A DNA stretch of 29,703 nucleotides from Ophiostoma sp. CBS 140.51 (GCA_029298735.1 JANSLP010000377.1:1-29703), one strand, 5' to 3'. Positions 1 through 11,249 are shown, numbered from the stretch's first letter. Notes: generated from the letters alone by a model not told the origin. Translations and numbers: made by a program.

Positions 1-684
1 CGCTATCCTGATAAGTTTATCTATTTACAGTTGCAGTGCTGTCCAAGGCTGAGGCTCAACCATGCAATAACAATACAACACATCACAGCACAACACCGAA
101 GATGACGATGATCGGCACTGCACTCCGTATGCCGAGAACTTATTCTTATATTTGACCATTTGCCCAACTTATCATATTTTTATTTTTATTTTTATTTATT
201 TCACCCACCGCATCTTGCTGCAGGATACCGAAGATCTAGGCCTCAGTGCAACATCAAACGGACATCTTGTCATGGATGCCGAGTTAAAGTAGAATAAAAC
301 GGCCATAAGCAGGCCGCATATTGAGTCTTTGACAGGACCGGAAAAAAACAGGCATGTAATCAATCAATCGTAACGTTGTGTTAATTCTGGGATTTTAAAG
401 AGACTTGGTATTCGAAAGAATTGATTTTCAATTTTAACAAAATGTTTCTTAACTTTCTTTTTAGACTTTAAGAAAAGACCAATAATAAATGGTACACAAA
501 TCAATATTAAATAGATGGAATAAGATACAAAGAGAAAGGGGATTAAGACGACGAGATAAACAACATATTAAAATTTCAGGTATTATTACTTATGTCTTAT
601 TCAAAAAATAAAAATAAATAAAAATCCGACCGAAGTCATTCAATGTATGTTGTATCAAACCGTTTAGTTCCGTCACATTCATAT
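1..684. other. AT-rich gene-free left flank
   Basis: No credible ORF is present. The stretch is clearly more AT-rich than the rest of the window, with A/T runs around 176-200 and 604-625. It begins just past the stop codon of the leftward transcription factor gene, so its right end probably holds that gene's 3' untranslated region. Nothing else was recognised. Confidence 0.6.
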
Positions 685-3216
685 TCACTTTGGCGCAATC
701 TCCTCCATCGCCGCCGTTAAAGCATCGATCCGTGTGTCCAGATTATCAATGTATGCCTGCGTGTCGGCGTGGGAGACAGCCGTGGCGGCTGCATCTCTCA
801 ACACAGTCGCTGCCTCCAGGTACGTGGCCATGATCTTGTGTTTGGTAGCGCTCTCGTTCTCGCTTGCCGCTGCCGCCCGGCCTTGCATGGCCCGCGGTGG
901 GTACTTTAGCTTCTCCTGTCCGCGGAAACTGGCCCACTGAGATAACCCATAGCAGCAGTCACGCACAATGGAGGTGCCCAAGTCGGGCAACGAGAAGGTT
1001 GTGCCTTTGCGAGAGGACTTGTCATAGGCCAGGATGGAGCGGGCAATCTCGACAGAGTCGCGCAGTTGGCGTACTGTTTCGGCTTCTACGCGGAGGGCAA
1101 GTGTCTCGCGGTCGAGGGATGGCGTCTTTTGTTTAGCATCCTCATAGATACCATACTCGGCCACACAGTCTTCAATCTGGAGGTAGCAGTTGATTTCCAA
1201 GATCCAGACGACAGCACGGTGCAATTGAATCTGCCCGCCATCGGCGCCGACAGCCATGCTCAGTTGGCCCTGAGCATCCTTTTGTCTCCGCAGGTGCGGC
1301 GGACAGGTTGTGCGTTGCCACTGTCCGAGCATGGCATACACAGCCTCGAGCTTGTCGGCACGGATACCGCTGCGGCGGGCAGTGGCGTTGCTCAAGGTGA
1401 CTAAAGCTTTGCGGGCAATGACAGCGAGGTCGAGGACAGCGTCGAGGTAGCCGCGTGCCTCTTCTGGGTGGCGGGGAATGTTGGGCAGATTCTTGGGCGA
1501 AGTCATTGCTGCCGGGGCGGACAATGTGCAACTCACGGGCAACAAAAGATGATGATTGCAGTCAGGAATCCGTGACAAGGTCTTCTTGTCCAGACAATGG
1601 AAACTGTCGAGACCGTAGACGTGCCAGAATAAGAGTGTGCGGCGGTCGTTGAGACGGGCCAGTGGCGCTGTGGGGTCTGTCGATGAAGTTGCCGTTGTTG
1701 TATGTGACGGCAGTTGACTGGCTGGGTCCTCTGGCACATCGATACCGGACTGCATCGTCATCAACACTAACGAGTCGTGTGTCAAGTACAACCCGGCCAG
1801 GTGAGCATGAAGCTGTGATAGACTGCTACCCCTGCTTTCTGCATTGTCTGGCACCTCTCTGTACTTGAATTGCACCATCAAGGCAAGTGCCTCGAGATCG
1901 TCCAGCCTCACACGGCCCCGGTTTTTGTTGGCCGAGAGCTGGGCAGCAAAGAATGCTTCGCGGAACTGCTCCGCCACACGTTGCTGCTGTGACCAAATCA
2001 ACTTTCGATCGAGAGTGGGCGTTGGAGGAAACGCAAATGGCAACCCACGACAGGCCACAGCATAAATGATGCTGAGACTACACCGCCCGGCATGGTAGTC
2101 TTGCCAAAATGCGTCCTCCAACAAGATGGGCAGGTAGAGCGTGGTGTAGGAAAAGTAGGCACGGAGGGCATCGAGAAACGTAGTCTTGTCCAGGCCACAA
2201 CGTGTCCAGGGTGGCGGGTCATACCCACCATCTCTGGAACCTTCAGGTTGTTGTGGAGGTGGTTGACTGTACTCTCTTTGCTGTTGTGATTGTGATGGTT
2301 GAGGAGGCTGGGGTGGTTGTGGCGATGACTGCTGCTGTTGCTGTTGATATTGTTGAGGTTGTTGACTGGTATTGGAGTCCATCGGCTGCATTGGCTGGAC
2401 AGTTTGTTGCATTGACTGCTGCTGCGCCAGTGGGTTCAACACCAGCGGCTGCAGATCGGATGACGATGACATGTTGGACCACGAGGGAGCAGACCCATAG
2501 GCAGGCCCGTCAGGATATCCAGTAAAGATCTGGTCCAAGAAGAAAATGCTGTCGGCGTTGAGATGAAACGGGTCGTCCAAAAACATGAGGTCTTCTGTCA
2601 TGGACGAGGAGGGCGGAGCGTTGATGGAAGAACTGATGGTGTTGATGCTACTGGTTGTGTTGATTGTATTGTACGATAACCCAGAAGTCTGGGTCTGGGT
2701 TTGCGACAAGAGACCATCAACAGTGTCTACGTGGTTGACCTCGAGGTTCATAGATACAGGCGTTGCCAACGAAGGCGTGGGTATCGCGGGGGATATATGC
2801 TGGTGTTGGGGGCGGCTGTAGTTGGCTGTGTCGTCCATCGATGACAATGAGACTGTTGAGACAGGGCTGGCGGCAGTGGCGAGGCTACCGCCTGTGCGAG
2901 CAGCCAATGGAGATTGCTGACTTGGTCCTTGGCCGACGCCTTGGCCGACGCCTTTGTGCCGAAGTGTGCGTCGAACGGAGGTTGTTGGCGTCTGGATGGC
3001 GGAGGATGGCGGAAGAATCGCCGGTGACAAGATCTGCCGGCAGCGTCCCTTGAGTCGAATATCATCTGAATCGTCCATGCAGCACTCAACACTACGCAAC
3101 GAGCATTGCGAGCATGCTGTGTGGCCCAGGTCGTTGCGCGAGAGCCGATCGCACTTGATCTTGCGGCGATGGCAGAAGTCGCACGACTCGCGCACCATTC
3201 CCCGACGGAGGCGCAT
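685..3216 (-). CDS. Zn2Cys6 (Gal4-type) fungal transcription factor
   Basis: Predicted nuclear DNA-binding regulator of 843 aa in a single exon. The frame is open 74 codons further upstream (to 3438), but that extension is a translated CA/CAAAC-type microsatellite. I therefore start at 3216, where the ATG has A at -3 and the zinc cluster begins 11 residues later. The cluster is C12-X2-C15-X6-C22-X12-C35-X2-C38-X6-C45 with the basic stretch HRRKIKC between the second and third cysteines, a complete binuclear zinc motif. A long Ser/Thr/Gln/Pro-rich linker follows, including polyglutamine and QPPQPPQP tracts encoded around 2270-2440. The C-terminal half (from the segment PPPWTRCGLDK) looks like the alpha-helical fungal middle homology region, with residues such as YLPILLEDAFW and IIYAVACRGLPFA. 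The target is unknown. Its promoter is shared with the divergent RTA1 gene, which makes that gene a candidate target (inference). Confidence 0.9.
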   Translation of the reverse strand: MRLRRGMVRESCDFCHRRKIKCDRLSRNDLGHTACSQCSLRSVECCMDDSDDIRLKGRCRQILSPAILPPSSAIQTPTTSVRRTLRHKGVGQGVGQGPSQQSPLAARTGGSLATAASPVSTVSLSSMDDTANYSRPQHQHISPAIPTPSLATPVSMNLEVNHVDTVDGLLSQTQTQTSGLSYNTINTTSSINTISSSINAPPSSSMTEDLMFLDDPFHLNADSIFFLDQIFTGYPDGPAYGSAPSWSNMSSSSDLQPLVLNPLAQQQSMQQTVQPMQPMDSNTSQQPQQYQQQQQQSSPQPPQPPQPSQSQQQREYSQPPPQQPEGSRDGGYDPPPWTRCGLDKTTFLDALRAYFSYTTLYLPILLEDAFWQDYHAGRCSLSIIYAVACRGLPFAFPPTPTLDRKLIWSQQQRVAEQFREAFFAAQLSANKNRGRVRLDDLEALALMVQFKYREVPDNAESRGSSLSQLHAHLAGLYLTHDSLVLMTMQSGIDVPEDPASQLPSHTTTATSSTDPTAPLARLNDRRTLLFWHVYGLDSFHCLDKKTLSRIPDCNHHLLLPVSCTLSAPAAMTSPKNLPNIPRHPEEARGYLDAVLDLAVIARKALVTLSNATARRSGIRADKLEAVYAMLGQWQRTTCPPHLRRQKDAQGQLSMAVGADGGQIQLHRAVVWILEINCYLQIEDCVAEYGIYEDAKQKTPSLDRETLALRVEAETVRQLRDSVEIARSILAYDKSSRKGTTFSLPDLGTSIVRDCCYGLSQWASFRGQEKLKYPPRAMQGRAAAASENESATKHKIMATYLEAATVLRDAAATAVSHADTQAYIDNLDTRIDALTAAMEEIAPK

Positions 3217-3530
3217 TGTGAAGGCTGCTGTGGATATCTGTATGTATGTATTTCTGTGTGTTTGTGTTTGTATTTGTGTTTGTGTTCTTGTTTCTTCGCC
3301 TTTCTTCCACTTCGTTCGTCGTCCGCGGTTGATTGACTGAGTTGGATGGAAGTGGTGAGGAGGTCGTACGTATATAGCGGGGACTGTGCGGCACTTTCGT
3401 TTGACGGAATGTTGGAATTCGCCGCGCGGAGATTTCAAGAATCTCCGCTCTAGTCAAAAGGGCCAGACCCATTTATATTGACCAATCATATTATACAAAA
3501 CTACCGCTCAATCGACAACGACGAATGCAT

Positions 3531-3559
3531 CACGGCGACATCACGGCGACAACACGGCG
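3531..3559. repeat. Three CACGGCG boxes at 11-bp spacing
   Basis: CACGGCG occurs at 3531-3537, 3542-3548 and 3553-3559, so the copies are in phase at exactly 11 bp, about one helical turn. Each contains a CGG triplet, the half-site contacted by Zn2Cys6 proteins. The array sits in the promoter shared with a Zn2Cys6 factor gene. Function as a binding site is inferred. Confidence 0.6.
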
Positions 3560-3779
3560 GTTGTTTCTGCATCCACAGCAAATGGCCTGACGACGAATGA
3601 TATGGGACACAGCCCCGAGAAGAATGGGCTGAAGAAGAAGGGATATCAGGCAGCAGTGTTCAAATGATCATGGCCAGAAAAATGGGATTGTATAAAATAT
3701 CACCAGCTCCGGGCATCATCAATAAGGCCTCTTCTTTATTTCATTTCAAAGCTCGACCAGTCACTCTTTTACAGCAAAG

Positions 3780-3800
3780 ATGACAATTAGCCTCGTTTAA
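3780..3800 (+). other. Short upstream ORF in the RTA1 leader
   Basis: An ATG at 3780 with A at -3 opens a six-codon frame (MTISLV) ending in TAA at 3798-3800, 42 bp before the RTA1 start. It lies downstream of the TATA-like element and so is probably in the mRNA leader. Such uORFs often lower translation of the main frame; that role is inferred. Confidence 0.4.
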
Positions 3801-3842
3801 TCTCACGAACGACAACAATAAACTTTTACAGCCTCTCCCGCG

Positions 3843-4823
3843 ATGAGCAACTCCTCCGACCACCGAGTCTCGGCCAACGGCGTCGGCGCTCTACCTTTCA
3901 CGCCGTTAATGGTACCGGCCCTCATCTTTGCCATTGTTTATGCCGTGATGCTGTTTGTGCAGCTACTCGTTGTCGGACGTTTCTGGAGATATTATGGCAA
4001 CGCTATCGGCATGTTGTGCGGTTCCCTTCTGGAACTTCTTGGTTACATCGCGAAAGTCATGCTCTCTCACGACCGTTTCAACAAGAATGGCTATATCATG
4101 TATGTCACAGTTCGCTCACTGATCTGTCTCTGGTCTATTTCTGATATATTTAGTAAACATTACTGACATCTCAGGTACATCATTGGCATCACACTTGGTC
4201 CTACATTCATATCTTCCGCCCTTTACCTGTCTATCAGCGCCCTCATGCGCGAACATCCGACTGCCCGTTTCTGCTTCCTTAGCCCGAAAGCCTTCACGAC
4301 TCTCTTCATCCTCGGCGACTTTTTGTGTCTCTGTTTTATTGGTGTTGGCGGCTCGTTGGCTGCCATCTATGCAGACCAACCCATTGGTGTCGACCTCATG
4401 ATTGCCGGTCTGGGCACACAAATTTTGTTAACGTCCATTTTTTGTGTCGTCCTAGCCTGTCTCTATCGGCGACTCTCCCACACCAACGGCGGTCTTGATA
4501 AACGAACCGCCCAGTACGGCGCCCTGCTTGGTGCGGCCTCAGCCTGTCTGTTCATTCGTTCGTGCTGGCGTGCGGCCGAGCTCAGTGACGGCTTCAACGG
4601 TCCGCTCGCCTCCAAAGAAGGCGTCTTCATTGCACTCGACAGCATCCCTATACTCATCATGTCGGTCATTTTGATCGTTGCCCACCCGGGTTTCTGGTTC
4701 AAAAGCACACGCAGCTCTCACTCTCCATCCCTGTCAATATCAGCTTTTGCTCGCCATGAACACCAAATGATGCTGCACTCAAGAGACAGCCCAGAAATGC
4801 TGGTCAAGATGGGGCATGTGTGA
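3843..4823 (+). CDS. RTA1-family seven-transmembrane protein
   Basis: Predicted 301 aa integral membrane protein of the fungal RTA1/lipid-translocating exporter-like family, whose members are linked to resistance to toxic lipids or amphiphilic drugs. Exons are 3843-4099 and 4175-4823. The 75 nt intron has donor GTATGT, branch site TACTGAC at 4161-4167 and acceptor CAG, and it joins GYI-M-YIIGITLGP in frame. Hydrophobic helices are visible from residues 22-44 (VPALIFAIVYAVMLFVQLLV) through the conserved late segment IPILIMSVILIVAHPGFWF. Family hallmarks include LLGYIAK, GPTFISSALYL, the FIRSCWRAAEL motif and the terminal HPGFW. The short C-terminal tail after the last helix is Ser/His-rich and probably cytosolic. 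The neighbour on the opposite strand is a Zn2Cys6 regulator sharing the promoter. Confidence 0.92.
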
Positions 4824-7800
4824 GGTGGTCAACTGTGATATTCAAATCATCATCGGGACTATCCGAGATGACGGCACCGTATTACGCCTGTTATCACTCT
4901 ACATTCGGTCGGCTATATGTAATCACTATGTGATCGGAGTATTCGTGACAACACGGGCCCTCATTGCACTTTATTCTCATTTGCCATTTGTTTAAAATGG
5001 TGTTTTACTACATTTCGCTCGTTTCACTTGTTCGTTCTCGTTTACTTCTTACCCCGACATTTTCCTTTGGTTTTAGCTTAACATAGATGGAACAGGTTAC
5101 ATTGGTCTTCAGCGCATCATTGCAGCATGCATAGATAGGGAATGGGAAGTCCTCGTGGCGTCTTGTGATGGATCGGTATCCCTATAAAATTAAGTTCTTC
5201 ACTCGCAAGTCGCTTCTTATATCTGAACTTGTTTACAGCACACCCTCTTGTCGCAGTATTGGGGTCTGTTACCTGTCTGTTCACCCTCCATTTTGGCATC
5301 GTAAACCAGCGAGAATGATGAAATAGAGCACAAAAAACATCTCGCTTCGTATCCGAGCTGTCGTCACCACCTGCACTTGTTCGCTATGATCTTCTTCCCC
5401 GCCACTTGATTTTTAGCTTCCACTCAATTTGTTGAGCCAAGAAGAGGGGAAGAACAGGAAACTGCCGAATTTGTGAAGCGAGAAAACGATAAAACGAAAC
5501 ACGGACGGCTGGGGGGCGGTCAGAGAGTTTGTTGTTTGCGGGCGTCAACAATCGTCAAAGTTTGGTTCGCTGCCCGTGCCTGGCCACGCGATGTTACTGT
5601 ACGTCTACTGTGCCTCACGTACCTCGCAGCTCATGTATTGTCCTGCACGTGGCACTCACACACACCTGCATGCGGCGTAGCAAATAGTACTACGTTCAGC
5701 GCAAAACGCTGTAGCTTGAGTTTGTTTTGACTCCTGTTTACTGTATCGTGACGGTCAAAACGCTCGGGATGCCACGGCGTCGGGAGGTCCGTGAAGGAGG
5801 AGAAGAGGAGGAGCGCGGCCGTGCCGGACCTTGCATTACGCTTTGGCCGGCGGTTGGCCGCAAAGCAAGGAACACCGTACACTATTTGGGCAGTATCTAC
5901 AACATATATGTATATATACGACTTTCCTGCCGCACGGAGCGCGGGCCGGGACCCCTCCTTATCTTCCTTCTCTCCCCCCAAGACGACCATCCCGCCGTTC
6001 TCTGCATCTCAGCCACCTGTCTGCGACACTTTCGTGATCCTGCCTTCGCTCAAGCCTCTTCCTGGGCGGCATCAGGATCTATATTTGTTTTCGGCAGATT
6101 CAACACATTGTTGTTTTGTTCTTCTATTTTGTCAGCATCTTCAATTGTACCGCCATCTAAACTTTTACATTCCCTGCTTCTAGTTTCTAGGCACCACCAA
6201 GTTTCTTTTACAGACATGGGGACTCTTTGTTGACCGGTTGCCAATGAACGACCGTGCGCGACTGTCAAATTGATTTTTATCAAGGTTTCTACTCATTATT
6301 TTTGTTCGTCGTGCTGTTCCCAATCTCTTGTCCAACTCGACTGGCCGGCTGGAACTACTTGCACTTCCCTGCGACCCCCATCGACGCCAAAGTATCCCCA
6401 TCCGTGACCCATCTGTCAAATAAAGGCCGAGAGTCCGTCCGCTGTCCTCAGTACTGTGTAGATACATGCCTCCTTTGTTGGGGGCTTTTGTGCCTGCATC
6501 GTTGTCTCCGAACAACGTTGTTCCCTGCTCGATGCCCACCGTCGACGCGCCAAAACAGCCAAAGGCGCCAGAAGGCACCGAGAGGACCTAATATCCGCGT
6601 TGCCATTGGGCCGTCAACCAAATAGACACTCTTTGTAAAATTCTGCACCGTTGTGCGCCCATCTTGCGAGCTATTCCCTTTTGCAGTCTTTGTATCTTTT
6701 TTGAAGTCTTTTTGAAGCCTATTTGTTGCTTCTCGCCGCTGCGTTTTGACCTTTTCAGCTGCCCGTGCGCAACGCCAGAGCGAGCACTAGTTCCCAGGGT
6801 GGCTTGGACCAGGGCAAGGAAACGAGCCTTTGGGAGTCCAAGCTGGTGATTTTTCTATTCTTCACTCCCCTGTTGTTCATTGTCTGCTCTTTTAATGGAT
6901 TCTTTCCTTCTAGACCGATTCTTCATCGGAGCTGAACGCGAGGCAGCCCAGAGAAATAAAACGACCAGAACACCAAAGACACTTAAAAGCGTCCCCCAGG
7001 AATCGTACCTGACCCCAGACTAACGGCAGAAGCGGCTTCTACGAGGCGAGAGAGGCGAGAAGGCGTTTGGCGACACCACGCGGTGGATGTTGGCAACTAT
7101 CGACTGCCATGGCATGATTTAGGCGAGGATGGGTGAAGCCTTACGAGCAGAAAACAGAGGTCTAGATGCCTCTTGATACTTGCGCAAGCCACCCGTTTTG
7201 TGGACGCTGCCTCATAATGCTTCATTCTTCCGTCATTGGTTGTTGGCCGTCGAGCGTCGCGTTGCATCTCTCGCATTGGTCGCTGTTCAGATGCAGGTCG
7301 GTCATGTAGCGATGCAGCACGACGGTCGCAATGAGGAGGACCATGCGCTCGCAAAAGACCCTGACAATACTCCATGACAGGAGAGTACGGAGTACATCCG
7401 GTAAAAATCAGATTGAGCTTTGCTTACCACTTTACTTGTATTCTTCAAACTACAACGTTCGTATCAACACACCAGAAGTCGCTGTCAATACTTCGTCCTC
7501 CCACTCCCAGTCTGGAGTAGTCACGAGGATCTCGGAGATTTTATTCATTTAAAGTTGTGACCAGTCTCGGAACTGGCCCGAGCTTTTTTACTCGTCCAGG
7601 CCAAGGCCTCTCTTCCTTTCCGCTGTCCGCTTACCTCTTTCCGCTCGTTCTTGGGTGTTTTCCTCTGAATTGATCTTGGGATCGTGGTGGGCCTTATCCG
7701 TATAAGCCACTCTGGAAGCCACTTTCTCGGGAGCTTCACCAAAAACCCTCATTTCAACGGACGCCGGCGTAGCGGCGTGGCCGTAGACTGTGCTCTTCAC

Positions 7801-8134
7801 AATTTAACGAGGCCGCAAGCTCTGTCGTTGTTCGGATAGCGGCTGTACTTTCCACGAGAAGACTGGAAGAGGCGCAGATTAGTGCAAGGGGTATTTTCTC
7901 TCTCTCTGCTTTTCAATGGGACAACGTGGAGAGAACGCAGTCTAGTCTAGAGCTCAGCCCAGAGCCATAGGGCCGAAGGGACAAACCAATGGGGGCCAGA
8001 ACCAGCTCTGAGGGTACCGAACTAAATTCATTTGCGGTAGGGCGAGCCAGGATGAGGTATTGAGGCAACAAGGGACAACTTCGTCGGAAGTAGCGTGGGC
8101 CGGAGGCAAGGAGAGCAACAAGGCGGACGGTCTG

Positions 8135-8153
8135 CGGTCGACGGTCGACGGTC
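8135..8153. repeat. Tandem CGGTCGA repeat
   Basis: A 7-bp unit is repeated almost three times: CGGTCGACGGTCGACGGTC. It contains two overlapping GTCGAC palindromes. It is a short local repeat with no known role. Confidence 0.6.
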
Positions 8154-8977
8154 AAAACCCAAACTCGGCAAGGCAGAGATATACAGAGAACACGAGAGAA
8201 AGAGGGAAAGAATGCAGACAAACGTGATGATCGACAGAGCGAGAAAGGATTTCCAACGGATGAAAGACGGATGACGGTCGGTTGTCTCTCCTTGTTCTTG
8301 TCTGTCTTCCAACCGCGCAGAATCTTCCCCGGGAAGGACATTTTTAGACATTCAAAGGGCAACCGTCTGGCCATACAAAGAGTCTGACAACAAAAAGCGT
8401 TTCCTACGTCCCTTGCTTGACAAGTTCGTAAGGAGGAGCCTACGTCGGACTTGATACGTCGTTTTTGGGTTATCTCGACTTTGACGTCTTTTAACTCATG
8501 TCGTACTTGGACGTAGGTGGTTGGAGGCGAAGGCAGTGATGTTATTCCCAGTAGACGACACTGAGAAATACGAGAGAGGATACACTCAATACATCCACTG
8601 GTCGTATTGTCTTTTGACATCTTTGACGTACATTTTACAAGTAAAATACAAACGCCAGAAGTCTGTCGTCCGTCAATATCTGCGGGGGAACGTCAGAAGC
8701 TTTGCTCATCGCTTGCCCGTTTTGTCTTTCCATAGTTGCAGTCAAAGAGGAGCCGCAATACAAGCTCTGTGCAGGTAGTCTTTTTGCCCTGTATTTGTTC
8801 GCCTTCTCAATTTGCATCATTGCACCCTCTGAACATTTTTTGGACCTTTTTGCCCCAAAAGAAAGTTTATCGTGAATCAGGGCGGCACAAGGACACAAGG
8901 GAGAGAAATGTGGTGTAAAAGATGGAGGAGGGTCCGGGCGGCGGGAAAAGGCACCAAAATGAGTCCAAGATCGGAGG

Positions 8978-9019
8978 GTGTGCACAAAAATGCACGTAAA
9001 GTGTGCACACAATTTTTGT
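8978..9019. repeat. GTGTGCACA direct repeat with nested inverted repeat
   Basis: GTGTGCACA occurs at 8978-8986 and again at 9001-9009, the second copy extending to the perfect palindrome GTGTGCACAC (9001-9010). ACAAAAAT (8985-8992) and its reverse complement ATTTTTGT (9012-9019) flank the second copy, giving a possible hairpin. Confidence 0.5.
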
Positions 9020-9051
9020 ACTTGTACTCTGGTGGGCTTTTATTCTTTTTT

Positions 9052-9080
9052 GGCACACTCTGGGCACACTCTGGGCACCT
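9052..9080. repeat. 11-bp tandem repeat GGCACACTCTG
   Basis: Two perfect copies (9052-9062 and 9063-9073) are followed by a partial third (GGCACCT, 9074-9080). It lies shortly after the GTGTGCACA repeat. Confidence 0.6.
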
Positions 9081-10531
9081 GTGATCCTCACGCTGATCCG
9101 GCTCGGGCTAGACGGGTCGCGCCCGGACCCCTGCGCGCTCCACCCCCAAGTGGCAAAAGAGACCGAAAGAGTGGCAGCAAGTCAGAACTGTCAACGCAAG
9201 GGACGACTCCCATGGACTGCCTGGTTGTGGTTTGCTAACTGGACTTTGTCATGAACCATTGAGGCCGTTCTCTGAGCCGAGATGCAAGATGCATCGTTGC
9301 AACGCAAGGGGGGAGGAGAGGGCACAAAAAAGCCTTCCGAGCTTGCCTAAAATCCTGTCGGATCTTTTTCGTTTCTTCTTTCTGACGACATGCGAGGATG
9401 TGCCTGTCACTGACTTTCACCTTCTTCGCACCTGTTGCCTCGCCCAACGACTCGCCTGCATGTCCGTCGACAGTCTACGTTCTGAATGTCTGAGTTTGTT
9501 TTCCTTTTAGCAGTTTTTGCCTCTCTCTATTTTCCCTTTCTCCTTTTCTCCTCTGTCTGTCTGCGCCTCTCCGGGCGGGCCTTCGTCCCGTCTTTTCTTG
9601 TCTTATCTTTCAAGCTGTACCTTCTTGAGACTGCAGTGATATTCAGGACAGTGCATGGGATAGCACGGCCACGTACTTTGTTACAGACAAAGAAGACGAA
9701 AATCCTGCGGGGGCGTCTTGTCGTCATCAAATAGGAACGAGGGCATAAAATAGAATCCATGCAGTCACTTTGAAAGACGTAGGCACACCTTCACATTCAG
9801 CTGGCGCCGTGTCGGAACTGCCTGCTCAATATGAACAAGGCGGAAGGAATAGCAATTAACAAGACTCTATTATTCCGAACAAAAGTACCTGACATCAATT
9901 GTGGTGACGGCCTTACCGTCACCGATGGCCTGGGACGGCTGATAGGTGTGGCGTCGAGTCCCCTGAATCCCTGTCAAAATGCAACTGTATCGGCAAAGTT
10001 TCTTTCTATTTGAGCGGGGGTCTGTTACTTCGTTCTTTTGGTTGACTAGTTCGGAAGACAACCAACAACACAACACGTTTGGGGACTTTGAGGAGACCGA
10101 CCAAATACGAATAATCAATGGGCTGGGAATGATACCTTACGTGATCTTTTTTTCCGAGAGTGACGATAATGTTCACTGCAACTGCATCCCAACAGACAAA
10201 GAAGCAAGAGGCACCCAAGACCCTTGCAAGAGATGAAGCTCGCCGCAGCTCACCTCCGCTCGTCACTTTGCTTTACTGAGCTAGATGTGTATATGTATCT
10301 TATTCGTATGTCTTCTGTCTAGGCGGACAGGCTCTTAGGTTGGCTTCTTACCAGATGCACGCAAAAGCTGGACATCGCACAAGTAACATGGAGCCTCACT
10401 CCTCAGAACCTCAAGGGTTGCCTCCTGCAGCTAACGGAAAGCTAAAGCAGAGCTCAGGTGTCGATGGCTCGATGGCACCACCCGATCGTCCCTGGATTTT
10501 GCTGTTTGTGTCCTAGAACAAAACCCCAACA

Positions 10532-10574
10532 GCACCAACAGTCCCCAAAAGTTCGGCCTTTGTGCTGTTGGTGC
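10532..10574. repeat. Inverted repeat with 10-bp stem
   Basis: GCACCAACAG (10532-10541) and CTGTTGGTGC (10565-10574) are perfect reverse complements separated by 23 nt. A further CCCC/GGGG pairing is possible just outside a small internal loop. No T-run follows and no gene is adjacent, so this is a structural observation only. Confidence 0.55.
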
Positions 10575-11249
10575 CAGGGGTCAACAGTTAGTTGGGCCAG
10601 TTATAGTTGACTACCGTCGACCTTGCATTTTTCAAGATCGATGCCAGGCGGCAAACTGCAAAGTTGCTCGCGCGGTCGCGATGCACAGCGCACATCACCC
10701 TCACCAGTGAACACTTTTGCCATGCACTGACAGGGGAACGCAGAATGCTACTTGTTTGGGACCAAATGTTTGTGGTACTATCCGCCAAACAGCATCACGT
10801 AAACGTGCTGGGGCATTCACGTTGCTTGTTGATGTGACTTGATGTGCGCTGCCCATCTTCTTTGTTTACTTATTTGTCAATGATGCCTGTTGTGCACATC
10901 TAATTTACACAACCAGTGCTGGACCATGGCTGAAGGCATGGCTGACGCCGTTGACGACGAAAAAGAAACAGCTGAAGAGAAGTTGGCGAGCTGGAGACGG
11001 CACACGCGAGAGATTAATCAAACAGCTGCCTCTCACAATCCTTTCCAGTGACGACAGCTCATACAGCAGCCAGTCGCAACATTCATTGCCCAGAGTGCCC
11101 CATTTGAGTACATGGTAGGCCCCAGAATCAAAATCGAGATTGTTGATCGAGTGCAGGGTATCTTTCCCAGCCAGGCGGCCTTCCAGGGTGCTCATAGGGC
11201 ACGTCCTGGGACAGTCCAGGGGGCCTACCCTGCCTAGCTTTCCGGGCCG

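Larger units (their letters stand above)
3217..3842. promoter_or_regulatory. Divergent promoter between Zn2Cys6 factor and RTA1 gene
   Basis: This 626 bp interval separates two head-to-head genes. On the factor side, 3237-3296 is a GT/GTTT-rich microsatellite likely to be its 5' leader. A CCAAT box lies at 3482-3486. Three CACGGCG boxes start at 3531, 3542 and 3553. A TATA-like element TATAAAATAT lies at 3691-3700, about 145 bp before the RTA1 start codon and correctly oriented for it. Confidence 0.6.

Noticed and set aside
3217..3438. 74-residue N-terminal extension of the Zn2Cys6 factor
   Set aside because: The stretch is a translated GT/CA microsatellite (TQTQIQTQT-like) and lies before a well-placed ATG just ahead of the zinc cluster. 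It is treated as 5' leader.
5631..6625. Cluster of overlapping frames of 68-168 codons on both strands
   Set aside because: No domain, no consistent splice chain, arginine/glutamate-rich low-complexity stretches and mutually overlapping frames. There is no basis for choosing any.
7913..8620. 235-codon open frame on the minus strand in the gene-free region
   Set aside because: Composition is Ser/Arg/Leu-rich without any domain or motif I know, codon use is unlike the real genes, and other frames over the same bases are also open for 70-107 codons. It looks like a chance frame.
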